A stretch of 64,000 nt of DNA, from positions 45,627 through 109,626 of the forward strand of contig DATAVA010000003.1 in the NCBI GenBank assembly GCA_036267975.1, read 5' to 3'. The notes below the pieces were generated by a model, which worked only from the letters and a program-made list of their open reading frames with translations, was not told the origin of the DNA and did no database searches. The DNA is from DAIDKA01 sp036267975 (GTDB taxonomy: Bacteria > Pseudomonadota > Gammaproteobacteria > Steroidobacterales > Steroidobacteraceae). Below are positions 35,903-46,349 of the stretch, one piece after another; within the stretch, counting starts at the first letter, position 1, and the number at the start of each line of letters is the position of its first letter. Position numbers and translations under genes: made by a program.

Positions 35903-36212
35903 CGGCGAACTTCAGACCCACGGCGTACTCATTATCATCGAGCCTTTGGCAGTAGATGACTTCGCAATTCAGGTAGCGCTCGCCACCGGGCTCAGCCAGA
36001 TGCACGTATTCGTGCGCCTTCCAGGAGCGATCGCTGATGACGCGCGCGCCCTGACCACTGATGTTCTTGATGGTCACGCGGCTGCAGATCGGATCGCGCC
36101 CGACTTCCTCAAGGCGCCCCGCCATGGCCACTTGCATACGGTGTTCGCGGCGCCCGACATGGATCTGCAGGGAGGTCCAGCGGTTGGGTGATGCCGAGGC
36201 AGCCACGAGCAC
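35889..36212 (-). CDS. PilZ-domain c-di-GMP receptor
   Basis: A 107-residue single PilZ domain. The c-di-GMP binding motifs are RREHR (RxxxR) and NISGQG (N-x-S-x-x-G), followed by the beta-barrel strands (GARVISDRSW, EYAVGLKF). GTG 36212 follows directly on the stop of the GGDEF gene, so the synthase and receptor are co-translated. It is a likely local effector of that cyclase, a pairing inferred from the operon. Confidence 0.87.
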   Translation of the reverse strand: MLVAASASPNRWTSLQIHVGRREHRMQVAMAGRLEEVGRDPICSRVTIKNISGQGARVISDRSWKAHEYVHLAEPGGERYLNCEVIYCQRLDDNEYAVGLKFAANGL

Positions 36213-36971
36213 TCATCCCGCACTGGCCGCCAATGCAAGACGCGGCGGGGCCGTCTCGGCGGGGACTTTGCGGGTCTTGTCCACATACATCGCACGGTCC
36301 GCGCGCTCCATCAGGGTCAGCACCGAGGTCGGTCGCAGCGGATCGAATTCGGCCACCCCGATACTCATCGACAGCGGCGGGATGCGCCCGGCCGCATTGC
36401 ACTCAGCGATCAGGCTCTTCAGATGCTTGCGCAGCAGATTGTGGTCTTCCGCGCCGCTGTGGCGCACGAGCACGGCAAATTCATCGCCACCGATACGGCC
36501 GATGATGGCGCTCTCCCCGCAGGCCGCGCGCAACATGCTGGCGGTGGCCGTGAGCAGCCGGTCGCCGATCGCGTGCCCGAGTGTGTCATTGACGCTCTTC
36601 AGATTGTCGACGTCCACGTACAGCAGTACGGCACCGCGCCGGTCACGGGCCAGGTGGCGCAACAGGCGGTTCGCGACCCACTCAAAGCCGCGACGGTTGT
36701 ACACACCGGTGAGCTCATCGGTAGTCGCCATGGTGCGCATGGCATAAAAGAGCTGCTCCAGCGCCGCAACTTGCGCCGCGAGCGGCTCCTTCGCGGGTTG
36801 CGTCCGGCATTGCAGTAGCTGCGTCAGTAACCCCCTGACACGTTCGCGATCGCCCTCAGCCGCTGCCGAGTTCAGATGCTGGATGAGTGTCGCACTGTCA
36901 CTGTCAGAAGACGCACGACTACCGCCATGCGAGCCGGCGAACGCCGCAGATCCTAACATCGGTGCACCCAT
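36213..36971 (-). CDS. GGDEF diguanylate cyclase
   Basis: A 252-residue soluble cyclase. The N-terminal 90 residues are helical and unassigned. The GGDEF domain has TTDELTGVYNRRGFEWV, VDVDNLKSVNDTLGH and RIGGDEFAVLV with intact active-site residues and no RxxD inhibitory site. The ATG at 36971 is chosen; the frame extends upstream to 37064. It is in an operon with the PilZ gene immediately downstream. Weak C-terminal sequence ends LALAASAG. Confidence 0.88.
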   Translation of the reverse strand: MGAPMLGSAAFAGSHGGSRASSDSDSATLIQHLNSAAAEGDRERVRGLLTQLLQCRTQPAKEPLAAQVAALEQLFYAMRTMATTDELTGVYNRRGFEWVANRLLRHLARDRRGAVLLYVDVDNLKSVNDTLGHAIGDRLLTATASMLRAACGESAIIGRIGGDEFAVLVRHSGAEDHNLLRKHLKSLIAECNAAGRIPPLSMSIGVAEFDPLRPTSVLTLMERADRAMYVDKTRKVPAETAPPRLALAASAG

Positions 36972-37100
36972 CCTGTGGTCCTGACGCGACACTTGCGTGA
37001 GGGGAGAATAGCCACGGAGGGTGTGCGTTCCCAACCCATGCTTTCCGCGTGTGCAGATAGGCATAGTCCGACGCGATATAGGCGCAATCCTATAGTTGAG

Positions 37101-37394
37101 CTACACCGGGGCGGCAATCACCGCGAGCCAGTCTCGGGCGCCGCCGAAGGCTTCGGGACGCAGCTGGCAGCGGCGCCGCTTGCCATCGCGCCGGTTGTGG
37201 ATCATCGCGGCCTCGCCCAGCACCTTCAGATGCCGGGAGATGGCCGGCAGCGACAGGGCAAAGGGCGCTGCCAGCTCACCGACCGTCGCCGGGCCGCGGG
37301 CGAGCCGAACCAGGATGGCGCGCCGCGTCGGATCGGCCAGTGCCTGGAAGCTGCGATCCAGGGAGCTCTGTTCCAGCGAGTTCACGGTCGTCAT
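37101..37394 (-). CDS. ArsR-family transcriptional repressor
   Basis: A 97-residue winged-helix regulator. FQALADPTRRAILVRLARG, TVGELAAPFALSLPAISRHL and KVLGEAAMIHNRRDGKRRR are the ArsR/SmtB signature; metal-binding Cys are absent, so it may be of the non-metal type, like SdpR. A 9-bp perfect inverted repeat lies directly before the start codon and fits autorepression. It is divergent from the malic enzyme gene, with 124 bases between starts. Confidence 0.88.
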   Translation of the reverse strand: MTTVNSLEQSSLDRSFQALADPTRRAILVRLARGPATVGELAAPFALSLPAISRHLKVLGEAAMIHNRRDGKRRRCQLRPEAFGGARDWLAVIAAPV

Positions 37395-37396
37395 TT

Positions 37397-37420
37397 TGAT
37401 TTAACGAAATAGTTAAATCA
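37397..37420. promoter_or_regulatory. Palindromic operator, probably for the ArsR regulator
   Basis: TGATTTAAC-GAAATA-GTTAAATCA is a perfect 9-bp inverted repeat with a 6-bp spacer, starting three bases from the ArsR start codon and lying between it and the malic enzyme gene. It is far more AT-rich than its surroundings. ArsR proteins bind such dyads as dimers. Confidence 0.75.
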
Positions 37421-37518
37421 ATAAGATATTGTTCCGGCAAAAAGACCCGCATCAGCCTACGGTTGCGATGCGGTGTGCGCCGGCTTTGCGCATAATCGGC
37501 GGCCTTAGGATGCGGGGG

Positions 37519-39826
<2,308 letters not shown>

Positions 39827-39831
<5 letters not shown>

Positions 39832-39840
39832 AATTTCAGC
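39827..39840. other. Palindrome containing the stop codons of two convergent genes
   Basis: GCTGAAATTTCAGC is a perfect 14-base palindrome; the malic enzyme TGA (39829-39831) and the acetyltransferase TGA (complement of 39836-39838) both lie in it. It may be chance or a small bidirectional end signal. Confidence 0.4.
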
Positions 39841-40354
39841 CGTCGACCGGATTCGTGGGCGTGTCGAGCACCAGCTGATAGAACCCCAGGTCCAGCCAGC
39901 GGCCGAATTTGAAGGCGGATTGGCGGATGGTGCCGGCGTGGGCGAAGCCCAGCCGCTCGTGCAACCGCACACTGGCCGCATTGGCGACATCGATGCCGCC
40001 CACCAGCACGTGGTACTGCTGCTGCTGCGCCCGGGCGATGAGCTCCTGCATCAGCGAGGTGCCGATGCCGCGTCCGCGCTGGTCCCGGTGCACGTACACC
40101 GAGTGCTCGACGGTGTACTTGTAGGCGGCGCGCGCGCGGAAGGTGCCGTAGGTCGCAAAACCCAGCAGCACGCCGGCATCCGCCATGCCGATGACCGGAA
40201 ATCGACCCGCCTGCTTTTCAGCGAACCAGTTGCCCATATCCTGGGCCGTTCGCACCTTGTATTCATACAAGGCGGTGGAATTGAGAATTGCCTCGTTGAG
40301 GATGTCGAGCACTGCGGGAGCGTGAATCTCGGCGCTGCACTGAATGACTTCCAT
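39836..40354 (-). CDS. GNAT acetyltransferase, phosphinothricin-acetyltransferase-like
   Basis: A 172-residue GNAT enzyme. The pattern IHAPAVLDILNEAILNSTAL, YTVEHSVYVHRDQRGRGIG (acetyl-CoA loop RGRGIG) and IDVANAASVRLHERLGF matches the PAT/YncA (MnaT) group, which N-acetylates phosphinothricin-like compounds or methionine derivatives. The physiological substrate is unknown. It starts four bases after the PPK2 stop, so it is the second gene of an operon. Confidence 0.9.
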   Translation of the reverse strand: MEVIQCSAEIHAPAVLDILNEAILNSTALYEYKVRTAQDMGNWFAEKQAGRFPVIGMADAGVLLGFATYGTFRARAAYKYTVEHSVYVHRDQRGRGIGTSLMQELIARAQQQQYHVLVGGIDVANAASVRLHERLGFAHAGTIRQSAFKFGRWLDLGFYQLVLDTPTNPVDG

Positions 40355-40357
40355 GCA

Positions 40358-41284
40358 TCAGTATATCTCCGGCACCAGCATGTCCGCAGACACCTGGTGC
40401 CGGGAATAGTCCTCGTGCCGTTCGCGCTGCGGCAGCACCACACTGTTCTTCTCAACTTGCGCATACGCAAACTGCTGCAATAAATGATGAATGCAGTTCA
40501 GGCGCGCGCGCTTCTTGTCGACGGCCTGCACCACCCACCAGCGCGCCTCGGGGATGTGTGAGCGCTGCAGTATCGTCTCCTTCGCGCGCGTGTAGTCCTC
40601 CCAGCGGCGCCGGGACTCGAGGTCCATGAGGCTGAGCTTCCACTGCTTGAGCGGATCGTGGATGCGGCCGAGGAAGCGCATGTGCTGCTCTTCATCGGTG
40701 ATCGAAAACCAGTATTTGATGAGATGGATACCCGAGCGTACCAGCATGCATTCGAAATCCGGTACCGAGCGGTAGAACTCCTCGTACTCCTCCGGGGTGC
40801 AGAAGCCCATGACATGTTCGACCCCGGCGCGGTTGTACCAGCTGCGGTCAAAACAGACGATTTCCCCGGCCGCGGGCAGGTGCGCGGCATAGCGCTGGAA
40901 ATACCACTGGGTCCGCTCCCGATCATTGGGCGCGGGCAGTGCCACGACCCGGCAGACCCGGGGGTTGAGCCGCTGGGTGATGCGCTTGATCGCACCGCCC
41001 TTGCCGGCCGCATCGCGCCCTTCAAAGAGGATCACGACCTTCTGGCGTGCCGCGACCACCCAGTCCTGCAGCTTCACCAGTTCGGCCTGGAGCCGGAACA
41101 GTTCCGAGAAATACTGGCGACGGTAGGCCGGCTGCGCGCCAGTGATGGCCACGGATGCGACGCCCGGCGGCAGATGATCGCGGTCCTCGATTTCCATTTC
41201 GAGTTCCTCGTCGTAGCTATCGATGAGATCGCGACTGAGACGTTGGATGAGATCCTCCGGATCGACGGCGCGCGTATCTGGCAT
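40358..41284 (-). CDS. ppk2: Polyphosphate kinase 2
   Basis: A 308-residue class I PPK2, which uses polyphosphate to phosphorylate nucleoside diphosphates. P-loop FEGRDAAGKGGAIKRI, lid CRVVALPAPNDRERTQWYFQ and Walker B FDRSWYNRAGVEHVMGF are intact, with WKLSLMDLESRRRWEDYTRA near the C-terminus. ATG 41284 is chosen; the reading frame extends upstream. It is the leader of an operon with a GNAT gene. The 41285-41514 region upstream is AT-rich near its right side. Confidence 0.93.
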   Translation of the reverse strand: MPDTRAVDPEDLIQRLSRDLIDSYDEELEMEIEDRDHLPPGVASVAITGAQPAYRRQYFSELFRLQAELVKLQDWVVAARQKVVILFEGRDAAGKGGAIKRITQRLNPRVCRVVALPAPNDRERTQWYFQRYAAHLPAAGEIVCFDRSWYNRAGVEHVMGFCTPEEYEEFYRSVPDFECMLVRSGIHLIKYWFSITDEEQHMRFLGRIHDPLKQWKLSLMDLESRRRWEDYTRAKETILQRSHIPEARWWVVQAVDKKRARLNCIHHLLQQFAYAQVEKNSVVLPQRERHEDYSRHQVSADMLVPEIY

Positions 41285-41449
41285 GTGGCAATTCCGCGTG
41301 GTGGCCCAGCCTCCCTGTTTAAAGCGACACCTTTGCAGTCGTATGACAATGCTGCGGCGCAATATCATTTGATTTTCCGGGCCAGGTTCCTTAGTCTTCC
41401 TCCGTGGCCTGCAGCCGCCGGGACCGGCGCTTATGCTGCAGTGCGTTTT

Positions 41450-41455
41450 TATAAT
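41450..41455 (+). promoter_or_regulatory. Candidate -10 box before the small HTH gene
   Basis: TATAAT occurs in an AT-rich patch (TTTTTATAATAAAAA) 60 bases before the start at 41515. No good -35 box is at 16-18 bases, so it is weak. Confidence 0.35.
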
Positions 41456-41514
41456 AAAAATCAGTACGTTAAGGCGTACCGGAGTTCAGGGCAAGCTTTA
41501 GGGAAGGGAGTCTC

Positions 41515-41751
41515 ATGGCATTGCAATTCGCATCGGATCCAGCGGCCGTCTACGAAGGCCCCGCGACGCATCCGGAAGAACAGATTCAATGGCTGCTGCG
41601 GCGGCTGGGACTGACGCCCGCTGAGGCGGCGCGTGACCTGGAAGTCGAACCCGATGAGGTGCATGCCTGGTGTTCCGGCCAGCTGCAACCGCCGAGAATG
41701 GCGATTCTGGCGCTGCGCCATCTGGCCGACCGGCTGCGCTGGATCGACTAA
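41515..41751 (+). CDS. Small helix-turn-helix protein
   Basis: A 78-residue protein with AAGGGA in front of the start. LRRLGLTPAEAARDLEVEPD followed by EVHAWCSGQLQPPRMAILAL resembles an XRE-like helix-turn-helix, so it may bind DNA. The rest is short and acidic at the N-terminus. Its stop overlaps the convergent 75-residue gene by four bases. The family is not recognised. Confidence 0.65.
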   Translation: MALQFASDPAAVYEGPATHPEEQIQWLLRRLGLTPAEAARDLEVEPDEVHAWCSGQLQPPRMAILALRHLADRLRWID

Positions 41752-41975
41752 GCCTCCGATTCGCCGTCGAGGTACGCGGCATAGGCGCGGCGCAGCGCCT
41801 CCAGGATCTGCGGACTCATGTTCTTCACGCCGATGAACGCCGCCGAGCCCTGCATTTCCGGGTTCATGCCAAGGTCGCGGGCGCCGGCCACGAATTCCTC
41901 ATCGGGAGCCGCCAGCAGTTCCTGTTCAAGGCCATGGATGAGTCGCTCCAATCCCACATCAGGCCGCACGCTCAT
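41748..41975 (-). CDS. Small protein coupled to a sigma factor, unknown
   Basis: A 75-residue soluble protein of unknown function. It has an acidic N-terminal helix (GLERLIHGLEQELLAAPDEE) and a C-terminal helix (PQILEALRRAYAAYLDGES). Its ATG overlaps the stop of the sigma factor gene (ATGA), so both are made together; a role as a sigma partner is only inference. No transmembrane helix or zinc motif is seen, unlike typical anti-sigma factors. Confidence 0.6.
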   Translation of the reverse strand: MSVRPDVGLERLIHGLEQELLAAPDEEFVAGARDLGMNPEMQGSAAFIGVKNMSPQILEALRRAYAAYLDGESEA

Positions 41976-42571
41976 TGCCGTACTCCCAGGGTCAGGCCAG
42001 CGCGAATCAGCGCGCGGCGCATGCGTTTGCGCGCCGAATCATAGTCGGTCTTGGTCATGCCCAGTGTCTGTCGGATTTCGTCGGCCGTCAGTCCATCGCC
42101 GAGGCCCGCAATGATCTGCAACGCCACGGGATCGTGCGCAAACAACGTGCCGATGGCCTGCAGCTGCTGGGCGGCGATCAGCCAGCGCTCCGGATCGGGC
42201 TGCGGATCGCAGGCCTCGGCGGTCTCGGCAGCCACCACCTGGTATTCCGTGGCGAGCACCGGTTGCTGCTCATTCGCACGGCGCCGCCGCCGCCAATGCT
42301 CGGCCTTGATGCTGCGCATGACGCCCGCCAGGAACGCGACCGTCGGCACCCCCGCGGGGATCGCGCGTGACCCGTCGAGCACGCGCGCCAGAGCCTCCTG
42401 CAGCAGATCGGCCCAGGACAGATCCGGTGGCAGGCTGCGCCCGTGCAGCCGGGCGATGACCTTGAGCCGCAGCAGATCGCAATCGGTCACCAGTTTCAGG
42501 GCCAGCGCCCGGTCGGCCGGCGGCTGCAGCAGCGCATCGGCAGCTCTCACGACATTCTGGCGTTTGGTCAT
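41972..42571 (-). CDS. Sigma-70 family (ECF-like) RNA polymerase sigma factor
   Basis: A 199-residue protein. Region 2-like DLLQEALARVLDGSRAI and VAFLAGVMRSIKAEHWRRR, and region 4-like LFAHDPVALQIIAGLGDGLT followed by ADEIRQTLGMTKTDYDSARK, fit sigma-70 domains. ATG 42571 has GAGG upstream. It is coupled to the 75-residue gene and divergent from a LysE exporter. No classical anti-sigma gene is adjacent. Confidence 0.77.
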   Translation of the reverse strand: MTKRQNVVRAADALLQPPADRALALKLVTDCDLLRLKVIARLHGRSLPPDLSWADLLQEALARVLDGSRAIPAGVPTVAFLAGVMRSIKAEHWRRRRRANEQQPVLATEYQVVAAETAEACDPQPDPERWLIAAQQLQAIGTLFAHDPVALQIIAGLGDGLTADEIRQTLGMTKTDYDSARKRMRRALIRAGLTLGVRQ

Positions 42572-42663
42572 GCGCACCTCGAGCTCAATGCCGACTATGC
42601 GCACGGGATGGGCGGACGCGGACAATTCCGGATAAGGTGACGCCCCCTGCGCCGGCCACCGGC

Positions 42664-43326
42664 ATGGAGTACGAGAATTTGGCCATTTCATTTCTGCTCA
42701 AAGGCATCCTGATCGGCCTGTCGATTGCCGCGCCACTGGGTCCCATCGGCGTCCTGTGCATCAGTCGCACGCTGGCCGAGGGGCCGCGCCTCGGATTCAT
42801 CTGCGGCCTCGGCGCCGCCGCCGCCGATGCGCTGTACGCCCTGGCGGGCAGCGTCGCGTTGTGGGCCATCGCCCAATGGGTCATCGACGACCGGCTCACA
42901 CTGCGGGTCGTCGGTGGCATATTCCTCGTATACCTGGGTGCCCGCACGTTCATGCGTCCCCCTGTCGTACTGCCCAGCCCCGGCAGGAGCGCAGCATTGT
43001 TGCCCACCGGCGCGCACGCGGCATTCATGTCCACCTTCCGGCTCACCCTCGCCAACCCGGTGACCCTGCTAGGGTTCGCCGCGGTGTTCGCGGGCTTGGG
43101 CGCCGCGCCGGTGGGAATGCTCGGCAGCGCTGCCAGCGCTGCGGCGGCGCTGGTCGTGGGCGTCTTCCTGGGTTCGGCACTGTGGTGGCTGGCATTGAGC
43201 GGCCTCATCGGCCGGCTGCGGCCGTACCTCGGCGCGCACACGCTGACCTGGATCAACCGCAGCGCCGGCACCGTACTCACCGCCTTCGGTCTGTACGCCA
43301 TCGCCGCGCTGTTGCCGTTGCTCTAG
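42664..43326 (+). CDS. LysE/RhtB-family exporter
   Basis: A 220-residue, six-helix membrane protein. FLLKGILIGLSIAAPLGPIG and GPRLGFICGLGAAAADALYAL are the LysE family signature, with FRLTLANPVTLLGFAAVFA in the middle. These export amino acids or small metabolites. ATG 42664 is preferred over GTG 42637. It is divergent from the sigma gene and convergent with the 82-residue gene (stops overlap by four bases). Confidence 0.88.
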   Translation: MEYENLAISFLLKGILIGLSIAAPLGPIGVLCISRTLAEGPRLGFICGLGAAAADALYALAGSVALWAIAQWVIDDRLTLRVVGGIFLVYLGARTFMRPPVVLPSPGRSAALLPTGAHAAFMSTFRLTLANPVTLLGFAAVFAGLGAAPVGMLGSAASAAAALVVGVFLGSALWWLALSGLIGRLRPYLGAHTLTWINRSAGTVLTAFGLYAIAALLPLL

Positions 43327-43571
43327 CGTGATTTGCGCACGCGCGGCGCCGGCGCCACCCCCAGATTCAATTCACGCCGCAGGCGCTTCAGTGTCGCCGC
43401 AATGAGGCTCTGATCACCGCTCTGCACGGCATGCTCAAGATGCAGGAACACCCCCAGGGCACCCGCCAGAAAAGCGTTCTGCGCCGTTTCGGTCTCACGC
43501 GCCGTCGCCGTGCGCGACAGGAAGGAACGGGATACCTGTGACCACAGTTTCACCAATGTCGCATCACGCAT
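43323..43571 (-). CDS. Small alpha-helical hypothetical protein
   Basis: An 82-residue protein of unknown function. ATG 43571 is chosen because GGGAGA lies eight bases upstream; the frame can start earlier at TTG 43619. It is helical (VKLWSQVSRSFLSRT, GVFLHLEHAV) with a basic C-terminus (APRVRKSR). It is divergent from the transglycosylase gene, 64 bases away. Confidence 0.55.
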   Translation of the reverse strand: MRDATLVKLWSQVSRSFLSRTATARETETAQNAFLAGALGVFLHLEHAVQSGDQSLIAATLKRLRRELNLGVAPAPRVRKSR

Positions 43572-43635
43572 CGACGGAATCTCCCTTGCCAAAGTGTAAC
43601 TGGCGTGCAGCATATCCAATGGTTAACCTGACCTC

Positions 43636-45636
43636 ATGTCAATGAGGAGGTTGCGATGGCAGCCGGTGGCATTCACCGTGCTGGTGCTGCTGGCGTGCCG
43701 CATGCTGCCGGCAGCGCCGATCCCGGATCTGAGCGGTGCGCGCCAGGAGTTCCTGCAGGCCATGGCGCTGGCGCAACGGCCTGCCCAGGGGCCTGCCGAC
43801 AGCGGCCCGTCGGCAACGACCGACGATGTGACGCTGCGCAGCTATCCGCTGTATCCCTACCTGCAGGCCGAACGCATCCGTCAGGCCCTCGGCGACCCGG
43901 CCGAAGTTGCCGAGGCTGATCGTCGCGCAGCCGGGTTCCTCGCCACCTACGGTGTGCTGCCGGTCGGCGTACAGCTGCGACGCAGCTGGCTGGAAAGCCT
44001 GGCGCAGCGATCACAATGGGATGCCTTTCTCACCCTCTACCGTGACGCCGCGGCCAGCGACGCGCTGCGCTGCCAGGCACTCACGGCCAGGATCGCGACC
44101 GGTCAGACTGCGCAGCTCGGGCCATCGCTGGTACGGCAGTGGCTGACACTGCGCGAAATCCCCGAATGCGAGGGCCCCTACGCGTGGGGCGTCGAACACG
44201 GAATCATCACCCCCGAGTTGCTCGAGCGGCGCGCGCGCCTGGCGCTGCAGGCCGGCAACACCGCCCTCGCCAAGCCCCTGATTGCCCGTCTGCCGGCCGC
44301 TGCGGCACTGCCGTTGCGGCAATGGGCGCAGCTGCTCGATACGCCGCTGCCGACGATCGACGCGCTGCTCAACGAACCCACCGCGACGGTGCCGCCTGAA
44401 GCGCTACTCGCCGGCTGGGTACGGCTGGCGCGCCAGGACCCGGATGCCGCGGTTGACCGCTATGCGCAACTGGTGCGCACCCGCAGCCTGACTGCCGACA
44501 CGGCCAGTGCGTATGCACTCGCCGTCGCCCTGCCGCTGTCCTGGCGCCGCGATGCGCGTGCGGAGGATTTTTTCGCGCGCGTCAGCACTCGTGAACTGGA
44601 TGACAGCGTCCTGGAGTGGCGCGCCCGCGCCGCGATGTGGGCCGGCAACTGGCCACTGGTGACGCAGACGATTGCCGCGATGTCCGAAACGAACCGGCAA
44701 AGTGCGCGCTGGCGTTACTGGAACGCGCGGGCGCTGCAGCAGAGCGGTGATGCGGCTGAGGCGCATCGTCTGTTCGCCGCCCTGGCCCCGGACGATAACT
44801 ACTATTCCGGGCTCGCCGCGGCGCGACTTGGTGTCAACGTCACCCCGCATCCGATGCCGCTGGGCCGGGATGAGGCGGTGCGCGCGCAGCTCGCACGGCT
44901 GCCCGCCCTGGTGCGGGCGCGGGAGCTGCTGTCATGCGAATTGCGCAGCCAGGCCATGACCGAGTGGCAGTTCGCCTTTGATGAGCTGACCCCGGGCGAA
45001 CGCCAGCAGGCCGTATCGGTGGCGGCCGACTGGGGCTGGTATGACCTCGCCGTCACGGTGGCCACCTCGCAGCGGATCTTCTATGACTACGACCTGCTTT
45101 ATCCGCAGCCCTACGAATCCTCGGTGATTGCCGCGGCGCGCGCGGCGCGACTGCCGGTCAGCCTCATCTATGGTGTCATCCGCCAGGAGAGCCTGTACCG
45201 CACCGATGTCGTATCCAGCGCCGGTGCGCGCGGTCTGATGCAGCTGGAGTTATCGACCGCGAAACCCACCGCCAGGGCATTGAAATTACCCGCCCCGCAC
45301 ATGGCCGATCTGTTCGATCCACGGATCAACTCCACGCTCGGTGCCGAGCACCTGCATCTGCTGCTCGACAAGGTCGACGGGCAGCTGCCCCTGGCCCTCG
45401 CCGCCTACAACGCCGGCATTGCCGCCGCGAGCCGCTGGTTGCCTGCGGGCAGCATCGCGCCGGATGTGTGGGTAGAGAACATTCCCTACAACGAGACGCG
45501 CAATTACGTGCAGCGCATCCTGTGGCACACCGTCGTCTACGGCTGGCTGCGCTCGGACGGGCAGCCGCAGGACACCCGCTCGTGGCTCGTACCGATCCGC
45601 GCCACCGGTCCTGCCGAGGCGCGCAACCGCAACTGA
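43636..45636 (+). CDS. slt: Soluble lytic murein transglycosylase
   Basis: A 666-residue exported Slt70-type enzyme cleaving peptidoglycan glycan strands to 1,6-anhydro products. A signal peptide (VAFTVLVLLACRMLPAAP) precedes a long alpha-superhelix (U and L domains). The C-terminal SLT domain has YGVIRQESLYRTDV with catalytic Glu518, SSAGARGLMQLELSTA and AYNAGI. The usual GLMQLMPATA is here GLMQLELSTA, a modest variation. It is a single gene, convergent with the GST gene. Confidence 0.9.
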   Translation: MSMRRLRWQPVAFTVLVLLACRMLPAAPIPDLSGARQEFLQAMALAQRPAQGPADSGPSATTDDVTLRSYPLYPYLQAERIRQALGDPAEVAEADRRAAGFLATYGVLPVGVQLRRSWLESLAQRSQWDAFLTLYRDAAASDALRCQALTARIATGQTAQLGPSLVRQWLTLREIPECEGPYAWGVEHGIITPELLERRARLALQAGNTALAKPLIARLPAAAALPLRQWAQLLDTPLPTIDALLNEPTATVPPEALLAGWVRLARQDPDAAVDRYAQLVRTRSLTADTASAYALAVALPLSWRRDARAEDFFARVSTRELDDSVLEWRARAAMWAGNWPLVTQTIAAMSETNRQSARWRYWNARALQQSGDAAEAHRLFAALAPDDNYYSGLAAARLGVNVTPHPMPLGRDEAVRAQLARLPALVRARELLSCELRSQAMTEWQFAFDELTPGERQQAVSVAADWGWYDLAVTVATSQRIFYDYDLLYPQPYESSVIAAARAARLPVSLIYGVIRQESLYRTDVVSSAGARGLMQLELSTAKPTARALKLPAPHMADLFDPRINSTLGAEHLHLLLDKVDGQLPLALAAYNAGIAAASRWLPAGSIAPDVWVENIPYNETRNYVQRILWHTVVYGWLRSDGQPQDTRSWLVPIRATGPAEARNRN

Positions 45637-46347
45637 TCAGGCCGGCGGCCGCTGCGGAATGTTCGTACCGCGGACCACTGCGGGCCGCGCCACGAATGCA
45701 TCCAGGGCGCGTGTGACCGCCGGATAATCACCCATGCCGACCAGTTCGCCTGCTTCGTAGAAGCTGACCAGGGTGCGCACCCAGGGAAAGATGGCCATGT
45801 CGGCAATGGTGTAGTCGTCGGAGACGATCCACGCCTGGGCCTGCAGCTGCTGATTGAGTACGCCGAGCAGACGCTTCGTTTCGGACACATAGCGATCGCG
45901 CGCTCGTTTGTCCTCGATCTCCTTGCCGGCAAAGCGATGAAAGAACCCGAGCTGGCCGAACATCGGTCCGATGCCCCCCATCTGGAACATCAACCACTGC
46001 AGCGTGCGATAACGGCCGGCCGGATCGGTCGGCATGAAGCGCTGGGTCTTCTCCGCCAGATACACCAGGATCGCGCCGGACTCGAACAGCACCAGCGGCT
46101 GGCCGCCCGGCCCGTTGGGATCGAGAATCACCGGGATCTTGTTGTTCGGGTTAGCCGACAGGAACTCGGGACTGGTCTGATCATTGCGATCGAAACGCAC
46201 CGCGTGCGGCTCGTAGGCGAGGCCGCTCTCCTCGAGCATGATCGACACCTTCTGGCCATTCGGGGTCGGCAGCGAATACAGCTGCAGGCGATCCGGATGC
46301 TGGGCGGGCCATTTGTGCGTGATCGGGAAGGTCGACAGATCTGCCAC
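45637..46347 (-). CDS. Glutathione S-transferase, YfcG/Ure2-like
   Basis: A 236-residue GST. The thioredoxin-like part has LYSLPTPNGQKVSIMLEESG, NPNNKIPVILDPNGPGG (cis-Pro) and FESGAILVYLAEK; the helical domain has GRYRTLQWLMFQMGGIGPMF and WIVSDDYTIADMAIFPW. This order matches the YfcG/YghU disulfide-bond reductase-like GSTs. GTG 46347 with GGAG upstream is chosen. It starts two bases after the stop of the NTF2-repeat gene, so they share a transcript. Confidence 0.87.
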   Translation of the reverse strand: MADLSTFPITHKWPAQHPDRLQLYSLPTPNGQKVSIMLEESGLAYEPHAVRFDRNDQTSPEFLSANPNNKIPVILDPNGPGGQPLVLFESGAILVYLAEKTQRFMPTDPAGRYRTLQWLMFQMGGIGPMFGQLGFFHRFAGKEIEDKRARDRYVSETKRLLGVLNQQLQAQAWIVSDDYTIADMAIFPWVRTLVSFYEAGELVGMGDYPAVTRALDAFVARPAVVRGTNIPQRPPA

Positions 46348-46349
46348 GG

